A stretch of DNA of 64,000 nt, from positions 1 through 64,000 of the forward strand of contig CALMYG010000081.1 in the NCBI GenBank assembly GCA_937873455.1, read 5' to 3'. Below the pieces are notes generated by a model. The model ran no database searches and was not told where the DNA came from. It worked only from the letters and a program-made list of their open reading frames with translations. Both the position numbers and the translations under genes were made by a program. The number at the start of each line of letters is the position of its first letter. The first letter of the stretch is position 1. Below, piece after piece: positions 38,321 to 47,144 of this stretch. This DNA comes from an uncultured Verrucomicrobiota bacterium (GTDB lineage Bacteria; Verrucomicrobiota; Kiritimatiellia; CAIVKH01).

Positions 38321-38342
38321 ATTCCCGGTCGAGTTCGTAGGC
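38320..38342. repeat. Direct repeat of metX 3' end, left copy
   Basis: 23 bp identical to 39117-39139 (begins TATTCCCGGTCG, ends TTCGTAGGC). On the minus strand it encodes AYELDRE, the last seven residues of MetX. The two copies bracket the toxin-antitoxin cassette with a period of 797 bp. Confidence 0.9.
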
Positions 38343-38444
38343 AAGTGTCAGGCAGTGGTAACGATGGGATCGCAACGGGCAGTCCGTCACGGAATCGGGG
38401 ATACGCACGATGGCGAATTCGATGCAGATTCTCCCTTGTCCTTT

Positions 38445-38460
38445 GTACAATATATTGTAC
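38445..38460. promoter_or_regulatory. Palindromic operator of the toxin-antitoxin operon
   Basis: GTACAATATATTGTAC is a perfect 16-bp palindrome ending 29 bases before the antitoxin start, where a Phd/YefM-type antitoxin would bind to repress its own operon. The AT-rich centre could overlap the promoter. Confidence 0.65.
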
Positions 38461-38489
38461 TATATTGGGTACGCAATGGAGTCCATGAC

Positions 38490-38771
38490 ATGACGCGAAT
38501 CATTCTTGATGAAGATATAAAGCCCCTTTCCGAGTTTCGCACCAACGTGACGTCCTGTATTGAACAGGCCAGGACAACGCGACGTCCCCTGGTTATTACC
38601 CACCACGGCAAGTCGGCCGCCGTCTTGCTGGGGGTTGCCGAATATGAATGGTTGATGCAAAAAATGGAAATTCTGGAAGATATACGCCTGGCGGAAACGC
38701 AACTCGCCGATGGCAAGGGCATTCGCCATGATGCGGCCCTGAAAATGGTCATGAGCAAGGCCACCCGATGA
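38490..38771 (+). CDS. Phd/YefM (RelB-like) family antitoxin
   Basis: A 93-aa antitoxin. The N-terminal DNA-binding fold has the family pattern 'IKPLSEFRTNVTSCIEQARTTRRPLVITHHGKSAAVLLGVAEYEWL'; the C-terminal helix that neutralises the toxin follows. The start ATG lies eight bases after GGAG. The gene overlaps the toxin start by four bases (ATGA), as expected for a type II pair. The region appears more AT-rich than its neighbours, in line with horizontal acquisition. Confidence 0.88.
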   Translation: MTRIILDEDIKPLSEFRTNVTSCIEQARTTRRPLVITHHGKSAAVLLGVAEYEWLMQKMEILEDIRLAETQLADGKGIRHDAALKMVMSKATR

Positions 38772-39061
38772 AGTTAATTTGGTCGCCCCTGGCCATCGAT
38801 CGCATTGCCGAAATCGCTTCCTACATCGCCCGCGACAATCCTATGGCGGCGGAAAAATGGATTTATGATGCATTTAATCGGGTCGGGCAATTGGCGCGTT
38901 TTCCCCGTAGTGGTCGACAGGTGCCGGAAGCATCCCGGGTGGATATTCGTGAGTTGATTTGGAAGAACTATCGAATCATTTACCGCGTAAATGCCGAAGA
39001 GGTGGCCCTTTTGACGGTAAGGCACACCAAAGAGGTTTTACCCCTCGAAGATTTAACGTGA
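38768..39061 (+). CDS. ParE/RelE superfamily toxin
   Basis: A 97-aa toxin with the ParE-like pattern 'WSPLAIDRIAEIASYIARDNPMAAEKWIYDAF', 'GRQVPEA....IRELIWKNYRIIYRV' and a terminal 'VRHTKE'. It would inhibit gyrase (ParE) or cleave mRNA on the ribosome (RelE); the sequence leans to ParE but does not decide. Together with the upstream antitoxin it forms a cassette inserted between ahcY and metX. Confidence 0.88.
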   Translation: MKLIWSPLAIDRIAEIASYIARDNPMAAEKWIYDAFNRVGQLARFPRSGRQVPEASRVDIRELIWKNYRIIYRVNAEEVALLTVRHTKEVLPLEDLT

Positions 39062-39115
39062 GCCCAACGTATACTGTCTCCCTGACGCGTCATCGGTGCG
39101 GATCGAGTTGTGTTT

Positions 39116-40318
39116 CTATTCCCGGTCGAGTTCGTAGGCGATGTGCGGGGCGTAGAGGTCCGGTTCGAGCAGGAAGGAGTCGTGCCCTTTCTCGGAATGG
39201 GCGGTGATATGCTGGAAGGGAACATCCGCGCTCTTCAGGGCGTCACAGAGCTGATCCTGTTGCTCCGGATAAAAGCAGGCGTCGTTTTCGATGCTGAAGA
39301 CCAGGTAGCGCTGGTGGCGGCACGGGGTGAAGACCGAGCGGTAATTCGACTTGCCGGTATCCTTGAGCAGGTCGAAGCGCTGCCAGGCGTCGATGATCCG
39401 CAGGTAGGTGTTGGCGTCAAATCGCTTCACGAATTTGAAGCCTTGTCCGCGCATGTAGGACTCGACGGGATGGCTTAACCAGTACCACTTGTCGCGATCC
39501 TCTTCGGGCCGTACCACTTCGCGCCGGGCCCGGTGTTCCATCATTTCCAGCGAGACAAAGGTTTTATGGCTGATCATCCGGGCCAGGGCGAGGCCCCGGT
39601 CGGGCCGGCGCTTTCCGCCGTAATAATGCCCGCCATTGAAATATTTGTCCTCCTCGATCGCGCAAATTTGTTCGTAGTTGTAAATGCGTTGCAGGATGGA
39701 CGTGGTCATGCCCGAGGCGATGGGAATCACCTTGCGCACCCGGTCCGGATACCGCACCGCATAGTTGATCGCGCACATGCCGCCCAGCGAACCGCCGATG
39801 ACCGCATGAAGCCGGCGAATGCCCAGGGAGTCGAGCAGCCGGACCTGGGAGTCGACGATATCGCCAATCATCACCGTGGGAAACGCCCTCCCGTAGGGCC
39901 GCCCGGTCCGGGGATTCCTGGTGACCGGTCCGGAGGAACCGTAGCAGCCGCCGAGATAGTTGGCGCAGACGACGAAATATCGGCGGGTGTCGATGGCTTT
40001 GCCGGGTCCGATAAAGTCATCCCACCAGCCCGCTGCCAGCTCTTCGGTCCATAACGAACCGGCCGCCGGTACGGAGGGGTTGATGCCGGCGGCGTGCTGG
40101 CTTCCGCTCAAGGCATGGAAGACCAGCACGGCGTTGTTACCCTCGGGATTGAGTTCCCCGTAGGTTTCGTAGGCGAGGGTGACCTGGTTCAGCTTCTCTC
40201 CGGTTCGGAAAACGAACGGATTTTTCCGGTCGCCGAAAGTGAAGAGCTTGGTCTTCACCTCGCCGAGGCTGGAGGAGTGCGCCTTCTTCCCCGTCGTTTG
40301 TTGTCGCTTGGCGCTCAA
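39116..40318 (-). CDS. metX: Homoserine O-acetyltransferase
   Basis: A 400-aa alpha/beta hydrolase-fold enzyme making O-acetylhomoserine, the substrate of MetY. The nucleophile Ser sits in VIGGSLGGMCAINYA, and the terminal His in HSEKGHDSFLLE. It starts at TTG overlapping the metY stop (TTGA), so translation is coupled to metY. Its last seven codons form the right copy of the 23-bp direct repeat. No terminator is visible downstream; the ancestral one appears to be that beside ahcY, 0.8 kb away. Serine versus homoserine specificity within this family cannot be settled by eye. Confidence 0.94.
   Translation of the reverse strand: MSAKRQQTTGKKAHSSSLGEVKTKLFTFGDRKNPFVFRTGEKLNQVTLAYETYGELNPEGNNAVLVFHALSGSQHAAGINPSVPAAGSLWTEELAAGWWDDFIGPGKAIDTRRYFVVCANYLGGCYGSSGPVTRNPRTGRPYGRAFPTVMIGDIVDSQVRLLDSLGIRRLHAVIGGSLGGMCAINYAVRYPDRVRKVIPIASGMTTSILQRIYNYEQICAIEEDKYFNGGHYYGGKRRPDRGLALARMISHKTFVSLEMMEHRARREVVRPEEDRDKWYWLSHPVESYMRGQGFKFVKRFDANTYLRIIDAWQRFDLLKDTGKSNYRSVFTPCRHQRYLVFSIENDACFYPEQQDQLCDALKSADVPFQHITAHSEKGHDSFLLEPDLYAPHIAYELDRE
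39117..39139. repeat. Direct repeat of metX 3' end, right copy
   Basis: The functional 3' end of metX, identical over 23 bp to 38320-38342. The stop codon here is TAG, whereas the left copy would read TAA from the terminator run. Confidence 0.9.
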
Positions 40319-41604
40319 GTTTGGCTTGCGGTCAAGGCTTGATCAAGGTCGGCGAGGATATCGTCGATGTGTTCAATGCCTACCGAGAGGCGCACGAGCT
40401 CCGGGGTGATGCCGCCGGCGCGCTGCTGTTCCTCGTTAAGTTGTGAGTGGGTCGTCGTCGCGGGATGAATGGCCAGGCTCTTGGCATCGCCCACGTTGGC
40501 GACGTGGGAATGAAGCTTGAGCGCGTTGATGAACTTGGCACCGGCGTCCTTGCCGCCTTTGATGCCGAACACCACCATCGAGCCGCCCTTGCCGCGCAGG
40601 TATTTCTGGTTGCGGGCATATTCCGGATCGTCAGAAAGGCCGGGAAACCGGACCCATTCCACCAGCTTGTGTTGCTTGAGGTGCTGGGCGACCGCCAGGG
40701 CATTCTGGCAGTGGCGTTCCATGCGCAGCGGCAAGGTCTCAATGCCTTGCAGGAACATCCAGGAGTTGTCGGGGGCAATGCAGGCCCCGAGGTTGCGCAG
40801 GGGGACCGTGCGCATGCGGAGAATATACGCCAACGGCGCCAGCGGCGCGGGCAGGTCATGTCCCCAGCGCAAGCCGTGATACGAGGTGTCCGGGCGATCA
40901 AACAACGGGTGCTTGCCGGCGCCCCAGTTAAAGCGACCGGAATCCACGACGACGCCGCCGATGCCGGTGCCATGGCCGCCGAACCATTTGGTCAGCGAGT
41001 GCACAACGATGTCGGCTCCGTGGTCGAGCGGGCGCGTGAGGTAGGGGGTGCTGAAGGTGGCGTCCACGATCAGCGGGATGCCGTTCTTTTTGGCGATGGC
41101 GGCGACGGCTTCAAGGTCGGTCACTTCCAGTGCCGGGTTGGAAACGGTTTCGCAGAACAGCGCGCGCGTTTTCCCGTCGATGGCCTTGGCGAAGTTTTCC
41201 GGATGGGTCGAATCGACGAATTTCACCGTGATGCCGAGCGCGGGGAGGATGTCATTGAACTGGGTATACGTTCCGCCGTACAGGTTGCGGGCGGATACGA
41301 TGTTGTCGCCGGCCTCCGCCAGGTTGATGATGGCGTAGAAAATGCCGGAGGTTCCCGAGGCGACGCCCAGGCCAGCCATCTCGTGTGCGCCTTCCAGCAG
41401 GGCCACGCGTTTTTCCAGGATGTCGGTGGTCGGGTTCATCAGTCGGGTGTAGATATTGCCCAGTTCTTTCAGGGCGAACAGATTGGCGGCATGTTCGGTG
41501 TCGCGGAACTGGTAAGCGGTCGTGCGGTAGACCGGAACGGCGCGGGCCGAGGTGGTGGGGTCGGGTTGTTGGCCGCCGTGCAGGCAGATGGTTTCGAGTT
41601 TCAT
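40315..41604 (-). CDS. metY: O-acetylhomoserine sulfhydrylase
   Basis: A 429-aa PLP enzyme of the Cys/Met metabolism family converting O-acetylhomoserine and sulfide (or methanethiol) to homocysteine (or methionine). The PLP Lys lies in [18 protein letters not shown]. The opening [31 protein letters not shown]-like segment (here [11 protein letters not shown]) is typical. The start is the ATG at 41604 with AAAGGGA upstream. The SAM-I riboswitch in the leader and the metX overlap make metYX a SAM-repressed operon for direct sulfhydrylation. The PLP lysine and length leave little doubt. Confidence 0.95.
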   Translation of the reverse strand: MKLETICLHGGQQPDPTTSARAVPVYRTTAYQFRDTEHAANLFALKELGNIYTRLMNPTTDILEKRVALLEGAHEMAGLGVASGTSGIFYAIINLAEAGDNIVSARNLYGGTYTQFNDILPALGITVKFVDSTHPENFAKAIDGKTRALFCETVSNPALEVTDLEAVAAIAKKNGIPLIVDATFSTPYLTRPLDHGADIVVHSLTKWFGGHGTGIGGVVVDSGRFNWGAGKHPLFDRPDTSYHGLRWGHDLPAPLAPLAYILRMRTVPLRNLGACIAPDNSWMFLQGIETLPLRMERHCQNALAVAQHLKQHKLVEWVRFPGLSDDPEYARNQKYLRGKGGSMVVFGIKGGKDAGAKFINALKLHSHVANVGDAKSLAIHPATTTHSQLNEEQQRAGGITPELVRLSVGIEHIDDILADLDQALTASQT

Positions 41605-41697
41605 GCTGATCCCTTTCCTATGGTTCGCTATCGGTTGTACACCCAGAGCATCCGGAGCGGAGCGGGACCCGGCCAGTCGATTTCCCCGCCATGGGGG

Positions 41698-41820
41698 ACC
41701 CATCGTTTCCCCGGCCTGCGCCGGGGCTGGCTTTGGCACCTTTTCCCCGCAAAGGGACAGGTTGCTGGGCGGTCCAAGGGCCAGATCCCTCGCGCCACTC
41801 TGGATGCATTATCACACGTA
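41698..41820 (-). promoter_or_regulatory. SAM-I (S-box) riboswitch upstream of metYX
   Basis: On the minus strand the leader contains the conserved S-box core in order: CAGAGTGGCGCGAGGGATC, TGGCCC, CAGCAACC, AAGGTGCCAAAGCC, a GC-rich P4-like hairpin (GCCCCGGC ... GCCGGGG) and a closing AAACGATG that pairs with the CATC near 41815. S-adenosylmethionine binding should switch off metY and metX. I see no stem with a U-run between the aptamer and the ATG; a short ATGGG/CCCAT hairpin follows, so control may be translational or through a less obvious terminator. Confidence 0.92.
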
Positions 41821-41956
41821 ATGACATCGTTTCCGACTTAACGGAAACAAGCTATACCATATTCACCACGGTGAAATCGTCAACCGAAAAGGAGGCGCGG
41901 AGTGGCCAAGACTCGCGCTTGCCTCCCGGCGCTTAACCCATTATAAGCGTCGCTCT
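41821..41956. other. Divergent promoter region metYX / gatCAB
   Basis: Between the SAM riboswitch and gatC lies about 135 bases of AT-richer sequence containing the start points of both divergent transcripts. A short dyad CACGGTG occurs near 41868. Nothing else is recognised. Confidence 0.5.
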
Positions 41957-42268
41957 ATGGAAAACGTTCCCTCCGCAGCCGCTTCGGCGGAAAAAATCGA
42001 TGTTGCGTACGTCGCCCATCTGGCCCGGATCGCATTGAACCCGGGCGAGCAGGCGCTGTTTCAGGAACAACTGGAGCACATCCTGGATCATGTGCGCAAA
42101 CTAAACGAATTAAACGTCGATGGCATTGAACCCATGGCGCACGCCATTCCGGTCAAAAACCGTTTTCGGGACGATGTGCCGACGCCCGGGCTGGATCACG
42201 ACGACGTGATGGCCAATGCGCCGGAGAGCCGCCACGAACAGTTTTTTGTCCCTCGAATTCTGGAGTAA
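41957..42268 (+). CDS. gatC: Asp/Glu-tRNA amidotransferase subunit C
   Basis: A 103-aa GatC with the family pattern 'VAYVAHLARIALNPGEQALFQEQLEHILDHVRKLNELNVDGIEPMAHA' and 'FRDDVPTPGLDHDDVMANAPE...FFVPRIL'. GatC wraps around GatA and GatB and stabilises the complex that converts Glu-tRNA-Gln (and perhaps Asp-tRNA-Asn) to the amidated forms. It is the first gene of gatC-gatA-gatB, with one base between its stop and the gatA start. Confidence 0.94.
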   Translation: MENVPSAAASAEKIDVAYVAHLARIALNPGEQALFQEQLEHILDHVRKLNELNVDGIEPMAHAIPVKNRFRDDVPTPGLDHDDVMANAPESRHEQFFVPRILE

Positions 42269-42269
42269 T

Positions 42270-43757
42270 ATGGCCGAATTGCATCAATTGACCTTGGTGG
42301 AAACGCTGGACGCGTTGGCGCGGGGCGACTGTTCCGCCGAAGACGTGGCGCGTCGTTATCTGGAACGGATCGCCGCCACCGATTCGGCTATCGGGGCGTT
42401 TCTGGAGCTTGACCCGGAACAGGTGCTTGCCGATGCGCGCGCGGCCGATGCAAAGCGCCGGCGCGGCGAGGGGGGGCGTTTGCTGGGCGCACCGATCGCC
42501 ATGAAGGACGTGCTGAACGTGAAAGGCGCCTCCTGTACCTGCGGGTCGAAGATTTTGCGGGGCTACCGCGCCCCGTACGACGCCACCGCGGTGGCGCGCT
42601 TGCGCGCGGAAGGCGCGGTGATCATGGGCCGCCTGAACATGGACGAATTCGCCATGGGGTCCAGCAACGAAAACTCCGCCTACCATCCGGTGCGCAACCC
42701 GTATGACTTGTCCAAGGTTCCCGGCGGTTCCAGCGGCGGTTCGGCTGCCTCGGTCGCCGCCGATCAGATCGCGGCTTCGCTGGGCACCGACACCGGCGGG
42801 TCGATTCGCCAGCCGGCTTCTTTTTGCGGATGCGTCGGGGTGAAGCCGTCCTATGGGCGGGTCTCCCGCTACGGATTAACCGCATTCGCCTCGTCGCTGG
42901 ACCAGATCGGACCGCTGACCAAGGATGTCGCCGACGCCGCACTGCTGACCGAGATTCTTTCCGGGTTTGATCCGGCGGATTCCACTTCGGTGCCCGCCCC
43001 GGCCCCGGAGTTGCGTGCTAATCGGGATCAGGGGTTGGCGGGAATGACGCTGGGGTTGCCCCGGGAGTATTTCCAGGGCGGGATGGATCCCGAGGTGGAG
43101 CAGCGGGTGCGTGAGGCGGTCGAGGTATGCCGTTCCCTGGGTGCGGAAATCATGGAAATTTCCCTGCCGCACACCGAGTACGCCATTGCGACGTATTACA
43201 TCATCGCCACCGCCGAAGCGTCGGCGAATCTGGCCCGGTTTGACGGCGTGCGCTACGGTGCGCGTCAGCCCGGCGCCGATCCGATCGCGATGTACGAAGC
43301 GACCCGTTCGGCCGGATTCGGGAACGAGGTGAAGCGCCGGATCATTCTCGGCACCTATGTGTTGAGCAGCGGTTATTACGATGCGTATTATCTCCGCGCG
43401 CAAAAGGTGCGCGCGCTCATCCGCCGCGACTTTGATCAGGCCTTCCAGCACTGCCAGGCCATTCTGACGCCGGCTACGCCCAGCGCCGCGTTCGGCTTCG
43501 GCGAGAAGACCGGTGACCCGCTGCAAATGTATTTGAGCGATATTTATACGGTCACCACCAACCTGGCCGGCATCTGCGGGATGTCGCTTCCGTGCGGATT
43601 TACCGCCGGAAACCTGCCGGTGGGCTTGCAGATTTTGGGCCCGGCGTTTCGCGAGGAGCACATTTTCCGGGTGGCCTACGCCTACGAGCAGGCAACCCGG
43701 TGGCGGGCCAAGCGCCCTCCGCTGGCGGTTGCCGAGGCGGGGAGGGCCGCGTCATGA
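42270..43757 (+). CDS. gatA: Asp/Glu-tRNA amidotransferase subunit A
   Basis: A 495-aa amidase-signature protein releasing ammonia from glutamine for GatB. The Ser-cisSer-Lys triad is visible (Lys in APIAMKDVLN; Ser residues in KVPGGSSGGSAASVAAD and GTDTGGSIRQPASFCG). The start ATG follows the gatC stop with GGAG upstream. The last codons overlap the gatB ATG. Its presence with gatB and gatC suggests indirect formation of Gln-tRNA or Asn-tRNA in this organism. Confidence 0.97.
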   Translation: MAELHQLTLVETLDALARGDCSAEDVARRYLERIAATDSAIGAFLELDPEQVLADARAADAKRRRGEGGRLLGAPIAMKDVLNVKGASCTCGSKILRGYRAPYDATAVARLRAEGAVIMGRLNMDEFAMGSSNENSAYHPVRNPYDLSKVPGGSSGGSAASVAADQIAASLGTDTGGSIRQPASFCGCVGVKPSYGRVSRYGLTAFASSLDQIGPLTKDVADAALLTEILSGFDPADSTSVPAPAPELRANRDQGLAGMTLGLPREYFQGGMDPEVEQRVREAVEVCRSLGAEIMEISLPHTEYAIATYYIIATAEASANLARFDGVRYGARQPGADPIAMYEATRSAGFGNEVKRRIILGTYVLSSGYYDAYYLRAQKVRALIRRDFDQAFQHCQAILTPATPSAAFGFGEKTGDPLQMYLSDIYTVTTNLAGICGMSLPCGFTAGNLPVGLQILGPAFREEHIFRVAYAYEQATRWRAKRPPLAVAEAGRAAS

Positions 43758-45175
43758 TTGCGTCCATCGGGCTTGAAGTTCATGTGCAGTTGAAAACCCG
43801 CACGAAAATGTTTTGCGGTTGCCCCAATCAATTCGGGGTTGAGCCGAATCGCCTGGTGTGCCCGGTTTGCCTCGGTTACCCGGGAGCCCTTCCGGTGATG
43901 AATGCGGAGGCGATCCGTCTGACCGTCATGACCGGCATGCTGCTGGGATGCCGGATCAATCTCACCAACAAGTTCGACCGGAAAAATTATTTTTATCCCG
44001 ACCAGGCCAAAAACTACCAGATTTCCCAATACGACCAGCCGCTTTGCCTGGGCGGTCAGTTGGAAATCACCTTGAAGGACCGGGTCAAGACGGTCCGGAT
44101 CACCCGGATTCACCTCGAAGAGGATGTGGCCAAAAACACCCATTTCGCGGACGGCAGCGGGATCGATTTCAACCGGGCGGGGACGCCCCTGATGGAAATT
44201 GTGACCGAGCCGGACATGGACAATGAAGACGAAGCGTTTGCGTTTCTCACCGCGCTTAAACAGGTGCTCGCCTATGGCGGCATCAGCGATTGCAACCTTG
44301 AGCAGGGCAATATCCGGTGTGATATCAACGTTTCCGTCCGCCCGACCCGGGAAAGCCCGCTGGGCAGCAAGGTGGAAATCAAAAACATGAACACCTTCCG
44401 GGGCGCCCACCGCGCCTTGGCGCACGAAATTCACCGGCAAATTCGCGAGGTGCAGCGGGGAACGGTTATTCCGCAGGAGACGCGACGGTGGGACGACGAC
44501 GCGGGCGTGACTTCCTCCATGCGCAGCAAGGAGTACGCCCACGATTACCGTTATTTCCCCGAGCCCGACCTTTTGCCGGTTTCGTTGACGCAGGAGCAGG
44601 TGGATGGTTGGCGGGCGATGCTGCCGGAAATGCCGGCGGCCCGGCGCGAGCGCATGGTCCGCGAATACGGCATTCCGGAATACGACGCCGGGGTGCTGGC
44701 GGCGGATCGCGCGGTCGCCGATTTCTTTGAACAGGCGGCGCGGCAGTGCGGCAAGGGCAAGGCGGTATCCAACTGGATGATGACGGAAATGCTGCGCCTG
44801 CTTGCCGAGGTCGATGGCGATATCGGCAATGCCCGCATTACCCCGACCGCATTGGCCGAGTTGGTAAACCTGGTCGATGCCAAAACCATCAACCAACCGG
44901 CGGCCAAGGAGGTTTTTGCCTTGTTGTTTGCTTCCGGAGGCGATCCCAAAGCCATTGTTCAGGAAAAAGGGTTGGCTCAGGTCAGCGATAGCTCCGCCCT
45001 GCAAGGGCTGGTGGATCAAGTGGTTGCTGAAAATGCCCGCTCGGTGGAAGACTACCGCAAGGGGAAAGAGGCCGCCTTACAATTTCTAATCGGTCAGGTC
45101 ATGAAACTCAGCCGGGGCAAAGCCAATCCGCAAGTGGCCCGGGAATTGCTGGTCGCGACGATCGGCGCCCCGTAA
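43754..45175 (+). CDS. gatB: Asp/Glu-tRNA amidotransferase subunit B
   Basis: A 473-aa GatB carrying the kinase/transamidase site and the tRNA-binding tail. The start MIASIGLEVHVQLKTRTKMFCGCPN matches the family and has the zinc-binding Cys pattern (CGC ... CPVCLGYPGALPV). Other signatures are DLEEDVAKNT-like HLEEDVAKNTH, DFNRAGTPLMEIV and the YqeY-like C-terminal helical domain. It overlaps gatA by four bases (ATGA). Confidence 0.97.
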   Translation: MIASIGLEVHVQLKTRTKMFCGCPNQFGVEPNRLVCPVCLGYPGALPVMNAEAIRLTVMTGMLLGCRINLTNKFDRKNYFYPDQAKNYQISQYDQPLCLGGQLEITLKDRVKTVRITRIHLEEDVAKNTHFADGSGIDFNRAGTPLMEIVTEPDMDNEDEAFAFLTALKQVLAYGGISDCNLEQGNIRCDINVSVRPTRESPLGSKVEIKNMNTFRGAHRALAHEIHRQIREVQRGTVIPQETRRWDDDAGVTSSMRSKEYAHDYRYFPEPDLLPVSLTQEQVDGWRAMLPEMPAARRERMVREYGIPEYDAGVLAADRAVADFFEQAARQCGKGKAVSNWMMTEMLRLLAEVDGDIGNARITPTALAELVNLVDAKTINQPAAKEVFALLFASGGDPKAIVQEKGLAQVSDSSALQGLVDQVVAENARSVEDYRKGKEAALQFLIGQVMKLSRGKANPQVARELLVATIGAP

Positions 45176-45284
45176 TTCGCAAGACCTCAAAAAGTAAATA
45201 AAACGATTGACTTGGTTCAGAAAAAATTTACGTTTGATTGAAGAAGGCTTGCAAATCGCTGCGGATAGAGGACGATAATGTGTC

Positions 45285-46556
45285 ATGCCTAAATTCTCGT
45301 ATGTAGCTTTGGACGCGCGCGGAGCGGAGACCCGCGGTGAAATCGATGCCGACAGCCAAACCATGGCTTTATCCAAGATACGGGAAAAAGGTTTATTTCC
45401 GACCAGTGTGAATGAGGCAACGGCCGCGGCCAAGCCCGGCAAATCCCCGAGTCGGAGCAAATCCAACTCGGGCAGCGGGCTAAAGAAGGAAATCAAGCTC
45501 CCGGTTTTGTTTACCCGGGTTAAAACCAAGGAATTGATGGTGTTCACCCGCCAGTTGGCGACCCTGGTGGACGCCGGTCTTCCGCTGGTGCGCAGTTTGC
45601 AGGTGCTGGAAAAACAGGAAAAAAATCCCGGTTTGAAGAAAGCGCTCGGCGAGATGGCCGATTCCATTCAATCCGGCAGCACCTTCGCCGAGGCGCTTGC
45701 CCAACATCCGAAAATCTACAACAAGCTTTACGTGAACATGGCCAAAGCCGGTGAAGTGGGCGGTGTCTTGGACCAGGTGTTGCTCCGCCTCGCCGAGTTC
45801 ATGGAGAAGGCGCAGAAAATCAAGAACAAGGTCGTCGGTGCGATGGTGTATCCGATGGTCGTTCTGTTCATGGCCCTCGGTATCTTGACATTCCTGATGA
45901 TTGTCATCATTCCCAAGTTCAAGGAAATCTTCTCGGAATTGCTGGAGGGCCAGGCGCTGCCCGGGCTGACTCAGGTGGTCATGAGCGCCAGCGAATTGAT
46001 GACCAGCCGTCTGCCGTTCTTGATTGTGGGCATTATTGCCATCGTGTTTTTACTCAAACTCGCGGCTAAAACGAAGCAGGGGTCCCTCTTGCTGGATCGT
46101 GTCAAATTGGTCATGCCGGTATTCGGCAACCTGATCCGCAAAACCGTGGTCGGGCGTTTCACCCGCACGCTCGGCACGTTGATGGCCTCCGGCGTTCCGG
46201 TGCTGCAGGCGCTCAACATCGTGCGCGACACCGCGGGCAATGAAGTGGTGGCCAAAGCGGTCTCCCAGATTCACGACGCGGTGAAAGAGGGTGAAAACAT
46301 GGCCCCGCCGATTGAAGCTTCCGGCGTGTTTCCGCCCATGGTCGTCAGCATGGTCCAGGTCGGCGAAGAAACCGGCGAGTTACCGGAAATGTTGATGAAA
46401 ATCGCCGATAGCTACGACGATGAAGTGGACAATGCCGTTGCCGGATTGACCTCGGTCATTGAGCCGTTGTTGATTGTTTTTCTGGCGTTGATCGTGGGTA
46501 CCATTGTCATTGCGCTCTTCCTGCCTTTGATTTCCATTATCGGCAACTTGAGCTGA
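45285..46556 (+). CDS. Type II secretion / type IV pilus inner-membrane protein, GspF/PilC family
   Basis: A 423-aa polytopic platform protein. The N-terminus MPKFSYVALDARGAETRGEIDADS and the twin GspF domains (LVDAGLPLVRSLQVLEKQ...; LMASGVPVLQALNIVRDTAGN) are typical, with three transmembrane helices including the C-terminal VIEPLLIVFLALIVGTIVIALFLPL. It recruits the assembly ATPase for pseudopilus or pilus growth. The only related gene beside it is the pseudopilin at 46575; the ATPase and secretin are elsewhere. A Lys/Ser-rich linker of ~35 aa after the first domain is longer than usual. Confidence 0.92.
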   Translation: MPKFSYVALDARGAETRGEIDADSQTMALSKIREKGLFPTSVNEATAAAKPGKSPSRSKSNSGSGLKKEIKLPVLFTRVKTKELMVFTRQLATLVDAGLPLVRSLQVLEKQEKNPGLKKALGEMADSIQSGSTFAEALAQHPKIYNKLYVNMAKAGEVGGVLDQVLLRLAEFMEKAQKIKNKVVGAMVYPMVVLFMALGILTFLMIVIIPKFKEIFSELLEGQALPGLTQVVMSASELMTSRLPFLIVGIIAIVFLLKLAAKTKQGSLLLDRVKLVMPVFGNLIRKTVVGRFTRTLGTLMASGVPVLQALNIVRDTAGNEVVAKAVSQIHDAVKEGENMAPPIEASGVFPPMVVSMVQVGEETGELPEMLMKIADSYDDEVDNAVAGLTSVIEPLLIVFLALIVGTIVIALFLPLISIIGNLS

Positions 46557-46574
46557 TCCGGGCAGCGCGGCGTC

Positions 46575-47144
46575 ATGAACGCGAGGCATCACCGACGCTC
46601 CGGCCTGTCCCGGCCGGAAGTCATGGTCTTGATGGCTCCGCTCATTATCATCATTTCCTTGGTGGTCCCGACGTGGCTGGAGTGGCGGGAACATCAGCGC
46701 ATCCGAACCGCCTACTCGGAAATCCGTATGTTGGTTACCGCGGCCGATCTCTATAACCGCGAATACCGTTTATGGCCCGCGCCCGATGCCTCGGCCCGGG
46801 GTGATATCCGTTTCGGGAGCGTCCGCCCCAATCGCGAAGTCATGAATGTTCTGGCCGCCCGGGTCGGACCGGGCAACGAAGACCACCGTACCAATCCTCG
46901 ACAAGTGGATTTTATCGCCTTGGCGACCGGGGAGCTGAGCCTTTCGCGGTGGAGCGCGGAGGGTGATATCCTCGACCCGTGGGGGAGGCCCTATCAACTG
47001 GTGTTCGACGCCAATTACGACAACATTTGCACCATTCCGGAAAGCAGTTACCGCCCGGTGGTCGGGGAGGGCGTGGTGGTGTGGTCGATGGGCCGCGATG
47101 GCCGATCTGACACCGATGACGACCTCACGTCCTGGCGGCGGTGA
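46575..47144 (+). CDS. GspG-like major pseudopilin with degenerate prepilin motif
   Basis: A 189-aa pseudopilin. The N-terminus is basic (MNARHHRRSG) followed by LSRPEV and a hydrophobic helix (VLMAPLIIIISLVVPTWL). Gly before cleavage and Glu at mature position 5 are kept, but the usual FTLIE is LSRPE. The soluble part has the GspG pattern with 'AADLYNREYRLWPAPD' and 'DILDPWGRPYQLVFD', ending 'VVWSMGRDGRSDTDDDL', which matches the calcium-site region of GspG. It follows gspF by 18 bases, so the two act in one secretion machine. Confidence 0.82.
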   Translation: MNARHHRRSGLSRPEVMVLMAPLIIIISLVVPTWLEWREHQRIRTAYSEIRMLVTAADLYNREYRLWPAPDASARGDIRFGSVRPNREVMNVLAARVGPGNEDHRTNPRQVDFIALATGELSLSRWSAEGDILDPWGRPYQLVFDANYDNICTIPESSYRPVVGEGVVVWSMGRDGRSDTDDDLTSWRR

